Origin: a bacterium BMS3Bbin10
GTDB lineage: Bacteria; Pseudomonadota; Alphaproteobacteria; Rhizobiales; Methyloligellaceae
Reading direction: 5' to 3'
Length of the DNA stretch: 57,432 bases
Assembly (NCBI GenBank): GCA_002897995.1
Contig: BDTT01000093.1
Coordinates: 1 to 57,432, forward strand
Position 1 is the first letter of the stretch. Each line of letters starts with the position of its first letter. Made by a program: the position numbers and the translations under genes. Of the stretch, positions 17,409-26,917 are shown one piece after another. The notes below the pieces were generated by a model. The model saw nothing but the letters and a program-made list of their open reading frames with translations, was not told where the DNA came from and ran no database searches.

Positions 17409-17676
17409 CTGGGCATCCCTTTGAAGGCAGTCTGGATGGCAGGTCCGGAACGGAAGGACATGTGTCGCTGCTTCTGTTTTCCAAGCGTGTGCAAACGCAT
17501 ACCGAACGCGGTAACTAAGTCGTGTCTCGGGCGAAGGCAAGAGCCGCCGAATTTTGCCGAATTTCCGCCATGTTGCCGTGGTGAAAATTTCATTCACACC
17601 ATGCATCTGGCATCCTGAATCGCAACAATCAAATAATCAGGGCCGTGCAGCGGACGGGGAGCATACCGGGCCAGCC

Positions 17677-18882
17677 ATGGACATCTTTGGCCGATATCTT
17701 TTTCGCCAGCTCGCGGGGAGCTTTTTGTTGATCCTCGTGACGCTGACGACGATCGTGTGGCTCGCCAGCGCGTTGGGCCAGCTCAGCCTGTTGACGACAA
17801 AGGGCCAGAGCGTTGTCATTTTGCTGAAAATCACCTCCCTCGCCCTGCCCGCTCTTGTCGCGATTATTGCTCCGCTGGCATTGCTTGTTGCCTGTATTTT
17901 CACGCTCGACCGGTTCAACAGCGACAGTGAGGTCATCGTGATGTCGGCATCGGGCGCACGGGTCTGGCGTTTTGCCACGCCCTGCATCATCCTGGCCGGT
18001 ATCGTCAGCATGGTCCTGCTGGTATTCAATCTCCTCCTGACACCGGCGAGCCTGCGGCAGTTGCGCTCCTACATCAACCAGGTGCGCACCGACCTGATCG
18101 CCCAGGTGCTTCAGCCGGGCCGTTTTACCGGCCCCGAACCAGGTCTCACCTTTCACATCCGCGACCGCGCGCTCAATGGCGAGCTGCTCGGATTGCTGGT
18201 CAACGATTCGCGCGCGGATGATGTGAACATGACCTATCTGGCGAACCGCGGTCAGATCATAACCAACGACGAGGGTTCCTATCTGGTCATGAAAGAGGGG
18301 CATATCCTGCGCCAGGAAGCCGCACAAAAGGACAAGGACGTCCAGATCGTGGCCTTCGAGCAGTATATTTTCGATATTACGCAATATGGCGCCAAGTCCA
18401 AGGGCGCGGCGCTGCGCCGCGGCGAGCTTTATTTGCCGGAACTCCTGAACCCGGACCCGAAAAACCCGGACTACAGGCGCAACCCCGGCCGCTACAGGGC
18501 GGAGATACATGAGCGCTTTTCCTCAGCGCTTTACCCGCTCGTCTACATCATGATCGTGATCAATTTCCTTGGACATCCGCGCACTGTTCGCGAGAACCGG
18601 TGGGGCGGAATTGTCATGGCGTTCGGCACCTCGATCGCGCTGCGGGCGAGCGGCCTCGCCGCTACGAATTTGCTGAATTTACAACCCTCGGCCATCACCT
18701 TGGTATATGGTATTCCAATTGGTGCGATTCTCGTTGCAGCCTTCACAGCACACGTTAGAATGGCACCATACGCACGGCATGGAATCAATCTGGACGCTCT
18801 AACTAAGCTACAGATATTAAACAATAAATTGCTTGTCGTGTTGGGGGTTAGAACCGAACAGAACGGCGGACGCGTGGGATGA
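17677..18882 (+). CDS. lptF: LPS export permease LptF
   Basis: A 401-residue inner-membrane subunit of the LptB2FGC transporter, which extracts LPS and passes it to the periplasmic bridge. It opens with the family motif MDIFGRYLFRQLAGSFLLIL; three N-terminal membrane segments, a periplasmic beta-jellyroll-like domain (roughly 130-290) and three C-terminal segments follow. The start is ATG 17677, because the 41 codons upstream in frame are not conserved. It overlaps lptG by 4 bp (ATGA), so the two permease halves are translationally coupled. The gene runs divergently from pepA across about 270 bp that must hold both promoters. Confidence 0.93.
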   Translation: MDIFGRYLFRQLAGSFLLILVTLTTIVWLASALGQLSLLTTKGQSVVILLKITSLALPALVAIIAPLALLVACIFTLDRFNSDSEVIVMSASGARVWRFATPCIILAGIVSMVLLVFNLLLTPASLRQLRSYINQVRTDLIAQVLQPGRFTGPEPGLTFHIRDRALNGELLGLLVNDSRADDVNMTYLANRGQIITNDEGSYLVMKEGHILRQEAAQKDKDVQIVAFEQYIFDITQYGAKSKGAALRRGELYLPELLNPDPKNPDYRRNPGRYRAEIHERFSSALYPLVYIMIVINFLGHPRTVRENRWGGIVMAFGTSIALRASGLAATNLLNLQPSAITLVYGIPIGAILVAAFTAHVRMAPYARHGINLDALTKLQILNNKLLVVLGVRTEQNGGRVG

Positions 18883-19979
18883 CTGCTGCCGGTACCTTTG
18901 CGCGCTACGTTTCGTGGCGATTTCTGATGACCATTCTGGGCGTAACCGCGCTTTGCGTGGCGCTGCTGTTCTTTGCCGACATGATCGAATTATTGCGGCG
19001 TTCGGGGAAGGACGACGGTGCGTCAATTTCGGCCTCCACGCTGGTTGCCATTTCGCTGCTTCGGCTGCCCTCCAGGTCGGAAATCATTCTCCCCTTCACG
19101 GTGCTGATCGGGTCGATCGGGGCCTTCCTCGTGCTCAGCAGGAAATCGGAGCTCATCGTGGTGCGCGCCGCCGGCATGTCGGCATGGCAGTTCATCATGC
19201 CCGGCGTGTTCGTGGCTGTTATGCTCGGCATTTTCATGGTCACGGTTTACAACCCGGTCTCCGCCATGGCGCAGTTGGCGTCGGAGCGCCTTTACGCCAA
19301 AACCTTTGACAAAAAATCATCATTGCTTGACACCAAATCCGCCGGCGCCTGGCTGCGCCAGGACGGGACCGACGGCCAATCGGTCATACATGCCAGGATT
19401 GTCAGCAACCGGGGTCTGTCGCTGGGCGGCGTAAGCGCCTGGCAGTTCGACAGCGAAAAGAACTTCATTGAGCGGATCGAAGCAGATTCGGCGGAATTGA
19501 AGAAAGGCTACTGGGTGCTCAGCCAGGCAACCGTTAGTGCCGCGGGCCGCGAACCGGCGTTTTACGACCAGTATCTGCTGAGCACGCATCTGACGCCGAC
19601 CCACGTCAATGACAGTCTCGGATCTGTCTCATCGGTCTCGTTCTGGGAGCTGCCGGCTTTCATCGACCTTGCGGACAAGGCGGGCCTGCCCGCAACCCGG
19701 CATAAATTGCGTTTTCAGATGTTGCTGTCGCTGCCGCTGCTGCTGGCCGTCATGGTCCTGCTGGCGGCCACCTGTACGCTGCAATCCTTCCGCTTCGGCA
19801 AGATTCAGACAATGGCCCTTATCGGCATGGGGTCGGGCTTTTTGTTTTTCCTGTTTCGTGAGGTTTCCCGGAATATCGGAAATTCGGGATTGGCCGCGCC
19901 GGAGGTCGCGGCGTGGGCACCTGTAGCGATCGGCGCCCTGCTTACGACTACCGCGTTGCTGTATCGGGAGGACGGTTGA
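18879..19979 (+). CDS. lptG: LPS export permease LptG
   Basis: A 366-residue partner of LptF in the LPS-extracting ABC transporter. The YjgP/YjgQ family architecture is clear: an N-terminal segment RFLMTILGVTALCVALLFFA, two further membrane segments by residue about 120, a periplasmic domain with the SAGAWLRQDG stretch typical of LptG, and three C-terminal segments. The start overlaps the lptF stop and the stop lies 5 bp before the lptD ATG. Having lptF, lptG, lptD and surA in a row brings inner-membrane extraction and outer-membrane insertion into one transcription unit. Confidence 0.93.
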   Translation: MTAAGTFARYVSWRFLMTILGVTALCVALLFFADMIELLRRSGKDDGASISASTLVAISLLRLPSRSEIILPFTVLIGSIGAFLVLSRKSELIVVRAAGMSAWQFIMPGVFVAVMLGIFMVTVYNPVSAMAQLASERLYAKTFDKKSSLLDTKSAGAWLRQDGTDGQSVIHARIVSNRGLSLGGVSAWQFDSEKNFIERIEADSAELKKGYWVLSQATVSAAGREPAFYDQYLLSTHLTPTHVNDSLGSVSSVSFWELPAFIDLADKAGLPATRHKLRFQMLLSLPLLLAVMVLLAATCTLQSFRFGKIQTMALIGMGSGFLFFLFREVSRNIGNSGLAAPEVAAWAPVAIGALLTTTALLYREDG

Positions 19980-19984
19980 ACGTG

Positions 19985-22267
19985 ATGCGGCATAAGCACA
20001 TACGCAGCGATGCGACCCGGGTGGTGACCCCCGCCCGGGTTACGCGCGCCCGGGCCCGGAGCCGGCCGTCGGGAATGGCCGCCGGTCTGGTTCTCGGGAT
20101 CATGGCTGCGTCGCTGACCGCGGCGCTGTCGACAACTGCATTGGCGCAGTCCCAGTTCGACGTTCCGCGCAAGGCCGACTCCAATCTGCCGATGCTGCTG
20201 CAGGCCGACCAGATGATCTACGACAACCGGAACAACCGGGTAATCGCCCGGGGCAATGTCGAGATTTATTACGGCAACTATACGCTGCAGGCCGACAAGG
20301 TCATCTATGAACGGGGCAACAACCTTCTGAAGGCGGAAGGCAATGTCCGGATCAAGGAGCCGAACGGCGCGCTCATCAACACCAACCGGATCACGCTGAC
20401 CGACGATTTCCGGGACGGCTTTATCCAGTCGCTGAAGATCGTGACCGCGCAGGATGCGCGGATCGCGGCGGCGCGCGCGGTGCGCGAAAAAGGCGACACG
20501 ACCGTATTCGAACGGGCCGTCTACACGCCGTGCAAGCCTTGCGAGGATAACCCGGACAAGGCCCCGACATGGCGGATCAAGGCCAAAAAGATTATCCATA
20601 AGAAATCCGAGGCAACGATCGAATACAGGAATGCAACGTTTGAGATGTTCGGCGTTCCGATTCTCAAACTGCCCTATTTCAAACACGCCGATCCGTCGGT
20701 GAAACGGAAATCCGGTTTCCTGATTCCGCGCTACGGCAATTCGGACGATCTCGGCACCACGATCGAAACCCCGTATTATTTTGCCCTGGCGCCGAACTAT
20801 GATTTCACCTTCTCGCCCGTCTACACCTCAAAGCGCGGCGTGCTGCTGAAGGGCAACTGGCGGCAGCGCACGCGTAACGGCCGCTACGAAATCAACCTCG
20901 CCGGCATTGACCAGACCAACAAGAAGACGGGGTTCAGCACCAGCGACGACGATTTCCGCGGTTCGATCGATTCCAAGGGCAAATTCAACCTCAATGAATA
21001 TTGGAGTTGGGGCTGGGACGTGACCGCGGAGTCGGATGACACGTTCCGCAGGTTTTACGACATTGACGATGTGCTGACGACGGACCGCGTCTCGCAGATC
21101 AACCTCACGGGACAACGCGACCGGAACTATTTCGACATGCGGGTGTTTCATTTCGGCGGGCTGCTGTTGAGCGACAACCCGGCTTCCGAATCTCAGGTTC
21201 TCCCCGTTATCGATTATAACTACATCTTCTCCGACCCGGTTTTGGGAGGCGAGTTAAGTCTGGACACAAATGTGGTGAGCCTGACGCGCGATGGCGGCGC
21301 CGACACCTCGCGGATCATCACCGAAGTCAAATGGCGCAAGCAGATAATCGACAAGCGCGGCCAGGTTTTGACGCCCTTCTTCCGCGCGCGCGGCGATATT
21401 TACGACGTTTCGAGCAACTTTGTCGATCAGGTCTCGGGCACAGTTTTCACCGGGGGAACCACTACCCGCGGTATGCTCACGGGCGGCCTTGAGTACCGTT
21501 ATCCTTTCGTCAAACACACGGCGAACGCGGCCCATATCATTGAACCCATCGCTCAGGTCATTGCGCGCCCCAACGCGTCCAGTCAATTCGACGTTCCCAA
21601 TGAAGATGCGCGCAGTCTCGTTTTTGACGACACGCTCCTGTTCGATATCGACAAGTTCTCCGGTTATGACCTGGTTGAAGGCGGAACACGCGCCAATATA
21701 GGCCTGCGCTACACGCTGCAACGCTACAATGGCGGCTATGTCCGCGCCGTTGTGGGACAGAGCTACGAGATCGCCGGAGACAATTATTTCCAGACAGGCA
21801 GCGGTCTTGAAAACGATACTTCCGATTTCGTTGCCGGGCTCTATATCCAGCCGATGCAGTATTTCCAATTCATTGGCCAGGCCCGCTTCGACAAGGACGA
21901 CCTCAGCCTCCGAAGGACGGATCTGGCGGCGTCCTTCGATTACGGCCCGGTCAAAAGCAGCATTATCTATGCCAGCCTGGACGCACAGCCGGGGCTCGGC
22001 ATAACGGAAAAACGAGAAGAGATACAGACAAGCGGCTCCCTGCAACTCGCCAAATACTGGTCGCTCGTCGGGAGCAGCCGCTATGACATATCGGGCTCGC
22101 AACGCATCGAGGACGAGCTCGGAATCAGATATGCCGACGACTGCTTCGCCCTTACAGTCACCTACAATGAATCATTCATCCGCGACCGGGATATTCAGCC
22201 AAACAGCTCGGTCATGGTCCGGTTCGAGTTCAAGAATCTGGGCGCGTTCGATCTGAACGCCCTGTAA
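19985..22267 (+). CDS. lptD: LPS-assembly outer-membrane protein LptD
   Basis: A 760-residue outer-membrane translocon component that inserts LPS into the outer leaflet together with LptE. A long arginine-rich N region leads into a hydrophobic signal segment ending ALA-QSQFDV around residues 51-55. Next is the OstA/LptA-like beta-jellyroll with repeated DNRNNRVIARGNVEIYYGNY and QADKVIYERGNN strands, the alphaproteobacterial YTPCKPCEDNPDKAPTWRIK motif, and then a C-terminal beta-barrel rich in aromatic strands. The ATG at 19985 lies about 10 nt from GGGAGGA; a GTG one codon upstream is also possible. It sits 5 bp after lptG. Confidence 0.95.
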   Translation: MRHKHIRSDATRVVTPARVTRARARSRPSGMAAGLVLGIMAASLTAALSTTALAQSQFDVPRKADSNLPMLLQADQMIYDNRNNRVIARGNVEIYYGNYTLQADKVIYERGNNLLKAEGNVRIKEPNGALINTNRITLTDDFRDGFIQSLKIVTAQDARIAAARAVREKGDTTVFERAVYTPCKPCEDNPDKAPTWRIKAKKIIHKKSEATIEYRNATFEMFGVPILKLPYFKHADPSVKRKSGFLIPRYGNSDDLGTTIETPYYFALAPNYDFTFSPVYTSKRGVLLKGNWRQRTRNGRYEINLAGIDQTNKKTGFSTSDDDFRGSIDSKGKFNLNEYWSWGWDVTAESDDTFRRFYDIDDVLTTDRVSQINLTGQRDRNYFDMRVFHFGGLLLSDNPASESQVLPVIDYNYIFSDPVLGGELSLDTNVVSLTRDGGADTSRIITEVKWRKQIIDKRGQVLTPFFRARGDIYDVSSNFVDQVSGTVFTGGTTTRGMLTGGLEYRYPFVKHTANAAHIIEPIAQVIARPNASSQFDVPNEDARSLVFDDTLLFDIDKFSGYDLVEGGTRANIGLRYTLQRYNGGYVRAVVGQSYEIAGDNYFQTGSGLENDTSDFVAGLYIQPMQYFQFIGQARFDKDDLSLRRTDLAASFDYGPVKSSIIYASLDAQPGLGITEKREEIQTSGSLQLAKYWSLVGSSRYDISGSQRIEDELGIRYADDCFALTVTYNESFIRDRDIQPNSSVMVRFEFKNLGAFDLNAL

Positions 22268-22291
22268 CCCGCGCAGCTTCAGACGAAAAGC

Positions 22292-23263
22292 ATGCGCCGG
22301 ATTAGCTTTTTGGATATGCGAATAACAAGACTCTTCAGTTACTGCTCCGCCGCGATTGTCTTCATCGCATGCCTGGGGTTTGCCGGAAGCGCAACCGTCC
22401 GCGCCCAGAGCGAGCAGTCCATCGTGGCGCTGGTGAATGACCAGCCGATCACGAATTATGACGTTACGCAGCGCTTGCGATTGCTCACGGTTACGACCCG
22501 CCGCGAGGCAACAGACGCATTGCGGAAAAAGGTGATCGAAGATCTCATTTCCGAACGGATTCAGCTTCAGGAGGCGACCAAGAACAGCGTCGTTATACCC
22601 GATGACCAGATCAACGAAGTGTTCTCCCGTGTGGCGAAATCAAACAATATGACGGGAAAACAGTTGATCGCATCGCTCGCGCAGATGGGCGTAAACGCAA
22701 AGACCATGAAAGAGCAGATTCGGTCCCGCATAGCCTGGCGCAGTGTCGTCCAGCGAAAGTTCAGAGGCCAGGTTTCCGTCAATGCGTCGCAGATCGACAA
22801 GGCAATTTCCGGCGAAGAACCGGCTTCGGGCAAAAAGGAAACGGAGTTCCAGTTGCAACGGATTCAGCTGAAATTGCCCGATGGTTCCGATCAAAGAACA
22901 ATCGCCGCCCGCCTGGTGGAGGCCGGCAAGCTGCGAAGGCGTTTCCGGTCATGCTCCAAAATCGCCGAAGTCGCGAAACTGGTCCGCAAGGCGACTGTAA
23001 AATCCGTCGGCCGAAAGTCGGCCACCAAAATGGTGCAGCCGACACGCGCGATATTGCTCTCGGCCAAGGAAGGCGAGATGACACCGCCCGTCATTACGTC
23101 CTCCGGCATCGAAATGTATGCCGTCTGCGCGCGCCGGTCGGTAAATCGAAATGATGAGCAGCGCAAACAGGTGCGTTCCAAACTTTTATCCCAGGAATAC
23201 AATATCCTCGCGCGCCGGCACCTCAGGGACTTGCGCCAGGAGGCGTTCGTGGAATACCGCTAG
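22292..23263 (+). CDS. surA: SurA-like periplasmic chaperone / peptidyl-prolyl isomerase family protein
   Basis: A 323-residue secreted protein downstream of lptD, which in other bacteria depends on SurA for folding. A signal peptide (about 1-38, ending TVRA-QS) precedes the SurA N domain, recognisable from IVALVNDQPITNYDVTQRLRLL and VIEDLISERIQLQEA. The single C-terminal parvulin-like region is strongly degenerate: the usual FAELAKKYSED and GG-LGWF motifs are missing, while VITSSGIEMYAVCARR resembles the end of the alphaproteobacterial form. It probably acts as a chaperone rather than as an isomerase. A second possible ATG lies at 22316. Gene order supports the SurA assignment. Confidence 0.85.
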   Translation: MRRISFLDMRITRLFSYCSAAIVFIACLGFAGSATVRAQSEQSIVALVNDQPITNYDVTQRLRLLTVTTRREATDALRKKVIEDLISERIQLQEATKNSVVIPDDQINEVFSRVAKSNNMTGKQLIASLAQMGVNAKTMKEQIRSRIAWRSVVQRKFRGQVSVNASQIDKAISGEEPASGKKETEFQLQRIQLKLPDGSDQRTIAARLVEAGKLRRRFRSCSKIAEVAKLVRKATVKSVGRKSATKMVQPTRAILLSAKEGEMTPPVITSSGIEMYAVCARRSVNRNDEQRKQVRSKLLSQEYNILARRHLRDLRQEAFVEYR

Positions 23264-23305
23264 GGACATATTTATCTGCCAAGTGAACCATGGGCCCGGC
23301 GCGTA

Positions 23306-24340
23306 ATGCCCTCAGAATCAAACCAGATCCATATCCCGCTTGCCTTATCAATGGGCGACCCGGCGGGAGTCGGTCCCGACATCTCGCTGCAAGCCTGGGC
23401 CGATCGCACTTCCAGCGCCCTGCCCGCATTTGTCATCGTGGGCAATCTGGAGCAATTGCGTGAGCGGGCGCACATTCTTGGGCTGGATATCCCCATTGAG
23501 CGAGTGGATACAACCGATAACGTGCACGAGACGTTTGCGGGCGCCCTGCCCGTTTTTCCGGTTGAGTTGCCCGCGAAAGTAAGACCCGGCGTGCCTGACG
23601 CAGCATCCGCAGCCGCAATAATCGAGGCCATCGATATATGCGTCCGCTGGGTGCAGAGCGGCAAGGCGCGCGCAGTTGTGACCAACCCGATTAACAAGCG
23701 GCTTCTTTATGAGGCCGGATTCAGGCATCCCGGACATACCGAATATCTGGCCGAACTCTGCACCACGCCGACACTCACGCCGCGCCCGGTCATGATGCTT
23801 ACATGCGGCGAATTGCGTGTCGTGCCCGCTACCGTGCACATACCGCTTAAAGACGTGCCCGGCGCCCTCACCCAGCAGATGATTGCCGAAACGGTGGAAA
23901 TCACCGCGCGCGAGTTGCGTGACTCCTTTGGCATTTCAACACCGCGCATTGCCGTTACCGGCCTCAATCCTCACGCCGGTGAGGAGGGTACGCTGGGCCG
24001 CGAGGAGATCGAGACAATTGCGCCGGCCGTCAGGACACTGAAGGCAAGCGGATTGGATGTGACGGGTCCGCTTCCCGCAGACGCTATATTTCAGGAGAGA
24101 ATACGGACCCAATATGATGCAATCGTCGCGATGTATCATGATCAGGCGCTGATTCCGGCGAAAACGCTGGCCTTCGACTCCACGGTGAATGTCACGCTGG
24201 GCCTGCCCATTGTCCGAACCAGCCCGGACCACGGGACGGCCTACGAGCTTGCCGGCAGCGGCAAGGCAAACCCCGGCAGCTTAATTGAATCGCTGAAGCT
24301 GGCGGCCGCCATGGCCGCCCGCAGAATGGCGCCCGCGTGA
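23306..24340 (+). CDS. pdxA: 4-hydroxythreonine-4-phosphate dehydrogenase PdxA
   Basis: A 344-residue enzyme of pyridoxal 5'-phosphate synthesis, oxidising 4-phosphohydroxy-L-threonine with NAD+. Characteristic motifs are LALSMGDPAGVGPDI near the N terminus, AVVTNPINKRLLYEAG, the metal-ligand HPGHTEYLAEL, AVTGLNPHAGEEGTLG and MYHDQALIPAKTLAFD. The length is normal. It follows surA by 42 bp and its TGA stop overlaps the GTG start of rsmA by 4 bp. The surA-pdxA-rsmA order is conserved from alpha- to gammaproteobacteria. Confidence 0.97.
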   Translation: MPSESNQIHIPLALSMGDPAGVGPDISLQAWADRTSSALPAFVIVGNLEQLRERAHILGLDIPIERVDTTDNVHETFAGALPVFPVELPAKVRPGVPDAASAAAIIEAIDICVRWVQSGKARAVVTNPINKRLLYEAGFRHPGHTEYLAELCTTPTLTPRPVMMLTCGELRVVPATVHIPLKDVPGALTQQMIAETVEITARELRDSFGISTPRIAVTGLNPHAGEEGTLGREEIETIAPAVRTLKASGLDVTGPLPADAIFQERIRTQYDAIVAMYHDQALIPAKTLAFDSTVNVTLGLPIVRTSPDHGTAYELAGSGKANPGSLIESLKLAAAMAARRMAPA

Positions 24341-25185
24341 CCGGCACTCCCGATGGCCTGCCGCCGCTGAGCGAGGTCATTCGCGCCCATGGCCTGTCCG
24401 CGCGCAAGGGGCTGGGGCAGAATTTCATTCTTGATCTGAACCTGACGCGGCGCATCGCGCGCGCCGCCGGTCCGCTGGACGCGGTAAACATTGTCGAAAT
24501 CGGCGCCGGCCCCGGCGGGCTGACGCGTGCCCTGCTGCTTGAGGGCGCGGCCAAAGTCTACGCTGTCGAGCGCGACGAGCGGTGCCTTCCCGCACTCGAG
24601 GAAATCGCTTCGCATTATCCTGGCCGGGTGGAGATTTTGCGCGGCGATGCCCTCGAAATGGATTTGAGCGAACTCGCCCCCTCCCCGGCCCGAATTGTCG
24701 CCAACCTCCCCTATGGAGCTTCAACCGAACTGCTTGCCCGCTGGCTCACCACGGAGCCCTGGCCGCCCTGGTATGACCGGATGGTCCTGATGTTTCAGCG
24801 CGAAGTCGCCGAGCGCATCGTGTCGGCGCCCGGCTGCAAAGCATTTGGCCGCCTGTCCGTTCTGGCGCAGTGGCGCACGTCGCCCCGCAAACTGCTCAAC
24901 CTGCCGCCCCGGGCCTTTACGCCGGCGCCGAAGGTCGATTCTACCCTCGTTGAATTTGTCCCCGTGCCGGAGCCTGAACCGGCAGGGTCCTGCGCAGCCC
25001 TGCAACAGGTGGTGGCAACCGCCTTTGGACAGCGCCGTAAAATGTTGAGGAAAAGTCTTAGGAGTCTGATGCAGGAGCCTGAAAAAACTTTGGAAAGTAT
25101 CGGCATCGACCCGTCGCTGCGCGCCGAAGCGCTGAGCGTCTCCGAGTTTTGCGCACTCGCACGTATATGGCATGCAAATAATTGA
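24337..25185 (+). CDS. rsmA: 16S rRNA dimethyladenosine transferase RsmA (KsgA)
   Basis: A 282-residue SAM-dependent methyltransferase that dimethylates two adjacent adenines in the 3'-terminal helix of 16S rRNA during 30S maturation. Seen are KGLGQNFILDLNLTRRIARA, motif I VEIGAGPGGLTRALL, the catalytic NLPYG motif in IVANLPYGASTELLARW, and the C-terminal TPAPKVDSTLVEF with QRRKMLRKSLRSL. It starts at GTG 24337, overlapping pdxA by 4 bp. It converges with gmk; only 27 AT-rich bases separate the two stops, with no clear terminator. Confidence 0.97.
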   Translation: MTGTPDGLPPLSEVIRAHGLSARKGLGQNFILDLNLTRRIARAAGPLDAVNIVEIGAGPGGLTRALLLEGAAKVYAVERDERCLPALEEIASHYPGRVEILRGDALEMDLSELAPSPARIVANLPYGASTELLARWLTTEPWPPWYDRMVLMFQREVAERIVSAPGCKAFGRLSVLAQWRTSPRKLLNLPPRAFTPAPKVDSTLVEFVPVPEPEPAGSCAALQQVVATAFGQRRKMLRKSLRSLMQEPEKTLESIGIDPSLRAEALSVSEFCALARIWHANN

Positions 25186-25212
25186 GGTTTTTCAATTGGT
25201 TTTCAGGTTGCT

Positions 25213-25857
25213 CTAAAGTTTTTTCTGAATATCGCGCACGAAATCCGCAAGCCCTGTCCGGCGGTCCCGCTTGAGCCGCTCGGCAGCCAGGATCGCGCGC
25301 AGTTCCTGAAGCGATTCCTCTATCTCGCTGTTAATGACGACATAATCATACTCATCCCAATGCTGGAGCTCGTTGGACGCCCCGGCCATGCGGCGTTTCA
25401 CCACCTCCGGGGAGTCCTGCGCCCTGCCCTTTAACCGCGTTTCCAGAGCTTCTGCGGATGGGGGAAGGATGAATATGGTGACAAGGTCCTTGGGTGCGGT
25501 CTTGGTCAGATTCTCCGCGCCCTGCCAATCGATGTCGAAGAGAATGTCGCGCCCTGCCTGGAGCGCTCGCTCGACCGGCGCCCTGGGCGTCCCGTATGAA
25601 TGGTCAAAAACCAGCGCCCATTCGAGCAAATCTCCCTTGTCGCGCAACAGGGAGAACTCCTCCTGGGTCACGAAGATATAGTCCTTTCCTTCGGTCTCGC
25701 CGGGGCGCTTGGGGCGTGTTGTTACGGACACCGACATTTCAATGCCGGCTTCCGCCCGCAGCAGTTCGCGCGCAAGTGTGGTCTTGCCTGCTCCTGACGG
25801 AGAGGAAAGGACCAGCATCAGACCGCGCCGTTCAATCTTGGGATGCCCCTCACTCAA
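25213..25857 (-). CDS. gmk: Guanylate kinase
   Basis: A 214-residue enzyme phosphorylating GMP to GDP. The P-loop LVLSSPSGAGKTTL, the GMP-binding SVSVTTRPKRPGETEGKDY, and the DILFDIDWQGAENL and LKGRAQDSPEVVKRRMAGA lid motifs are all present. I chose TTG at 25857 as start, giving MSEGHPKIERRGLMLVLSS, which matches the usual alphaproteobacterial N terminus; ATG at 25818 would begin at MLVLSS. The TTG lies inside the last codons of the upstream yicC gene, an 8-bp overlap that suggests translational coupling. The frame is open much further upstream but that is a shadow of yicC. Confidence 0.94.
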   Translation of the reverse strand: MSEGHPKIERRGLMLVLSSPSGAGKTTLARELLRAEAGIEMSVSVTTRPKRPGETEGKDYIFVTQEEFSLLRDKGDLLEWALVFDHSYGTPRAPVERALQAGRDILFDIDWQGAENLTKTAPKDLVTIFILPPSAEALETRLKGRAQDSPEVVKRRMAGASNELQHWDEYDYVVINSEIEESLQELRAILAAERLKRDRRTGLADFVRDIQKKL

Positions 25858-26737
25858 TGTTCTGCACCTGCTCCCGCATCCGGTCGATCGCCGTCTTGAG
25901 CGCCAAACCGGCCTGAGTGACATCGATGTCGTTCGATTTCGAGCAAATTGTGTTGGCCTCGCGGTTGAATTCCTGCGCCAGAAATTCAAGACGCCGCCCG
26001 ACCGGCTTATCATTCCGGAGCAGTTCGCGCGCAGCCTCGCAATGCGCCCTGAGCCGGTCAAGCTCTTCCTTCACGTCTGCTTTCGCGGCCAGCAGAACAG
26101 CCTCCTGATACAGGCGCTGTTCATCAAGCTGCGGCGCTTCACCGATCAGCTTCTCAATCCGCTCCCGCAATCGGTTATTGATAGCCTCGGGCGTGCATGA
26201 TGGGGCGCGCTCAATCGTTCCGACAAGCTCTTCGATCTCGTCGACATGAGAGGAGATGGCCGATGCAAGATGCTCGCCCTCGGCCATACGTGCCGTGACG
26301 ACCTGAAGAAGCAAATCCTTCAGGTCTGACAGGATTGCTTCCTGTCTTTCTTTTTCAGCGCTCTCATCTTCCTCCAGTTCCGTTGTTTCAATCACCCCGC
26401 GCAGGGACAGCAATCCGTCGAGCGTCGGCGCCGCCGCATCCACAAGCTCGCGCGCGCGTTCCGCCGCCTGGACCACCTGCCTGAACAGCACTTCGTTGAG
26501 CTGGGCGGCCGTTTCCCCGGAATCACGCTGTACGGAGAGCGCCAGCGCACAATTTCCCCTGGCCAGATATTTTTTGCATGTGTCGCGAACGGTTTGCTCA
26601 ATCGCCTCATATCCAGGCGGCATGCGCAACCGGACATCAAGCCCGCGCCCATTCACGGTGCGCGCTTCCCATTGCCATGAATGGTGACCGAGGCGGCCTT
26701 CGCCGCGTGCGAACCCCGTCATGCTCTTCAACGCCAT
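25850..26737 (-). CDS. YicC/YloC family endoribonuclease
   Basis: A 295-residue member of the YicC family, named for stress-induced genes and more recently described as an RNA endonuclease acting on small RNAs. The start MALKSMTGFARGEG at 26737 is the family N terminus. The N-terminal domain includes WEARTVNGRGLDVRLRMPPG, and the C-terminal DUF1732 domain has RLEFLAQEFNREANTICSKS near the end. The frame is open 19 codons upstream without conservation. The pairing of yicC with gmk (and mltG) is widespread in proteobacteria. The cellular role in alphaproteobacteria is not established. Confidence 0.92.
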   Translation of the reverse strand: MALKSMTGFARGEGRLGHHSWQWEARTVNGRGLDVRLRMPPGYEAIEQTVRDTCKKYLARGNCALALSVQRDSGETAAQLNEVLFRQVVQAAERARELVDAAAPTLDGLLSLRGVIETTELEEDESAEKERQEAILSDLKDLLLQVVTARMAEGEHLASAISSHVDEIEELVGTIERAPSCTPEAINNRLRERIEKLIGEAPQLDEQRLYQEAVLLAAKADVKEELDRLRAHCEAARELLRNDKPVGRRLEFLAQEFNREANTICSKSNDIDVTQAGLALKTAIDRMREQVQNIE

Positions 26738-26901
26738 TCTTAGAAGTCCCGCCCGATTGCCGCCATTGGCGGAAAGCCAATCCCCTGCCCGCACCTTATG
26801 TGAGTCGCGCGCCTAAAGGCGAGACTGTATGCCGTGCCGGCCGGGCCAACAAGGCGCGGGGACAGACGGAGAGTTCCTGCTTGAAGTCTTCACGCCGGCA
26901 C

Positions 26902-26916
26902 CTAGAGCATGATCCA
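26902..26916. repeat. Possible fragment of a Rhizobiales intergenic repeat
   Basis: The sequence CTAGAGCATGATCCA just outside the 3' end of mltG matches the opening arm I remember for the Rhizobiales repeat family (GAGCATGATC). No partner arm is present nearby, so this would be a truncated copy. It could be coincidence. Confidence 0.25.
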
Positions 26917-26917
26917 T

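Noticed and set aside
15846-17618. 590-codon plus-strand ORF opposite pepA
   Set aside because: It is the antisense shadow of a clearly conserved aminopeptidase and has no family resemblance.
25179-25212. AATTGA...TCAATT hairpin between rsmA and gmk as a bidirectional terminator
   Set aside because: The stem is a 6-bp AT-only pairing with little stability.
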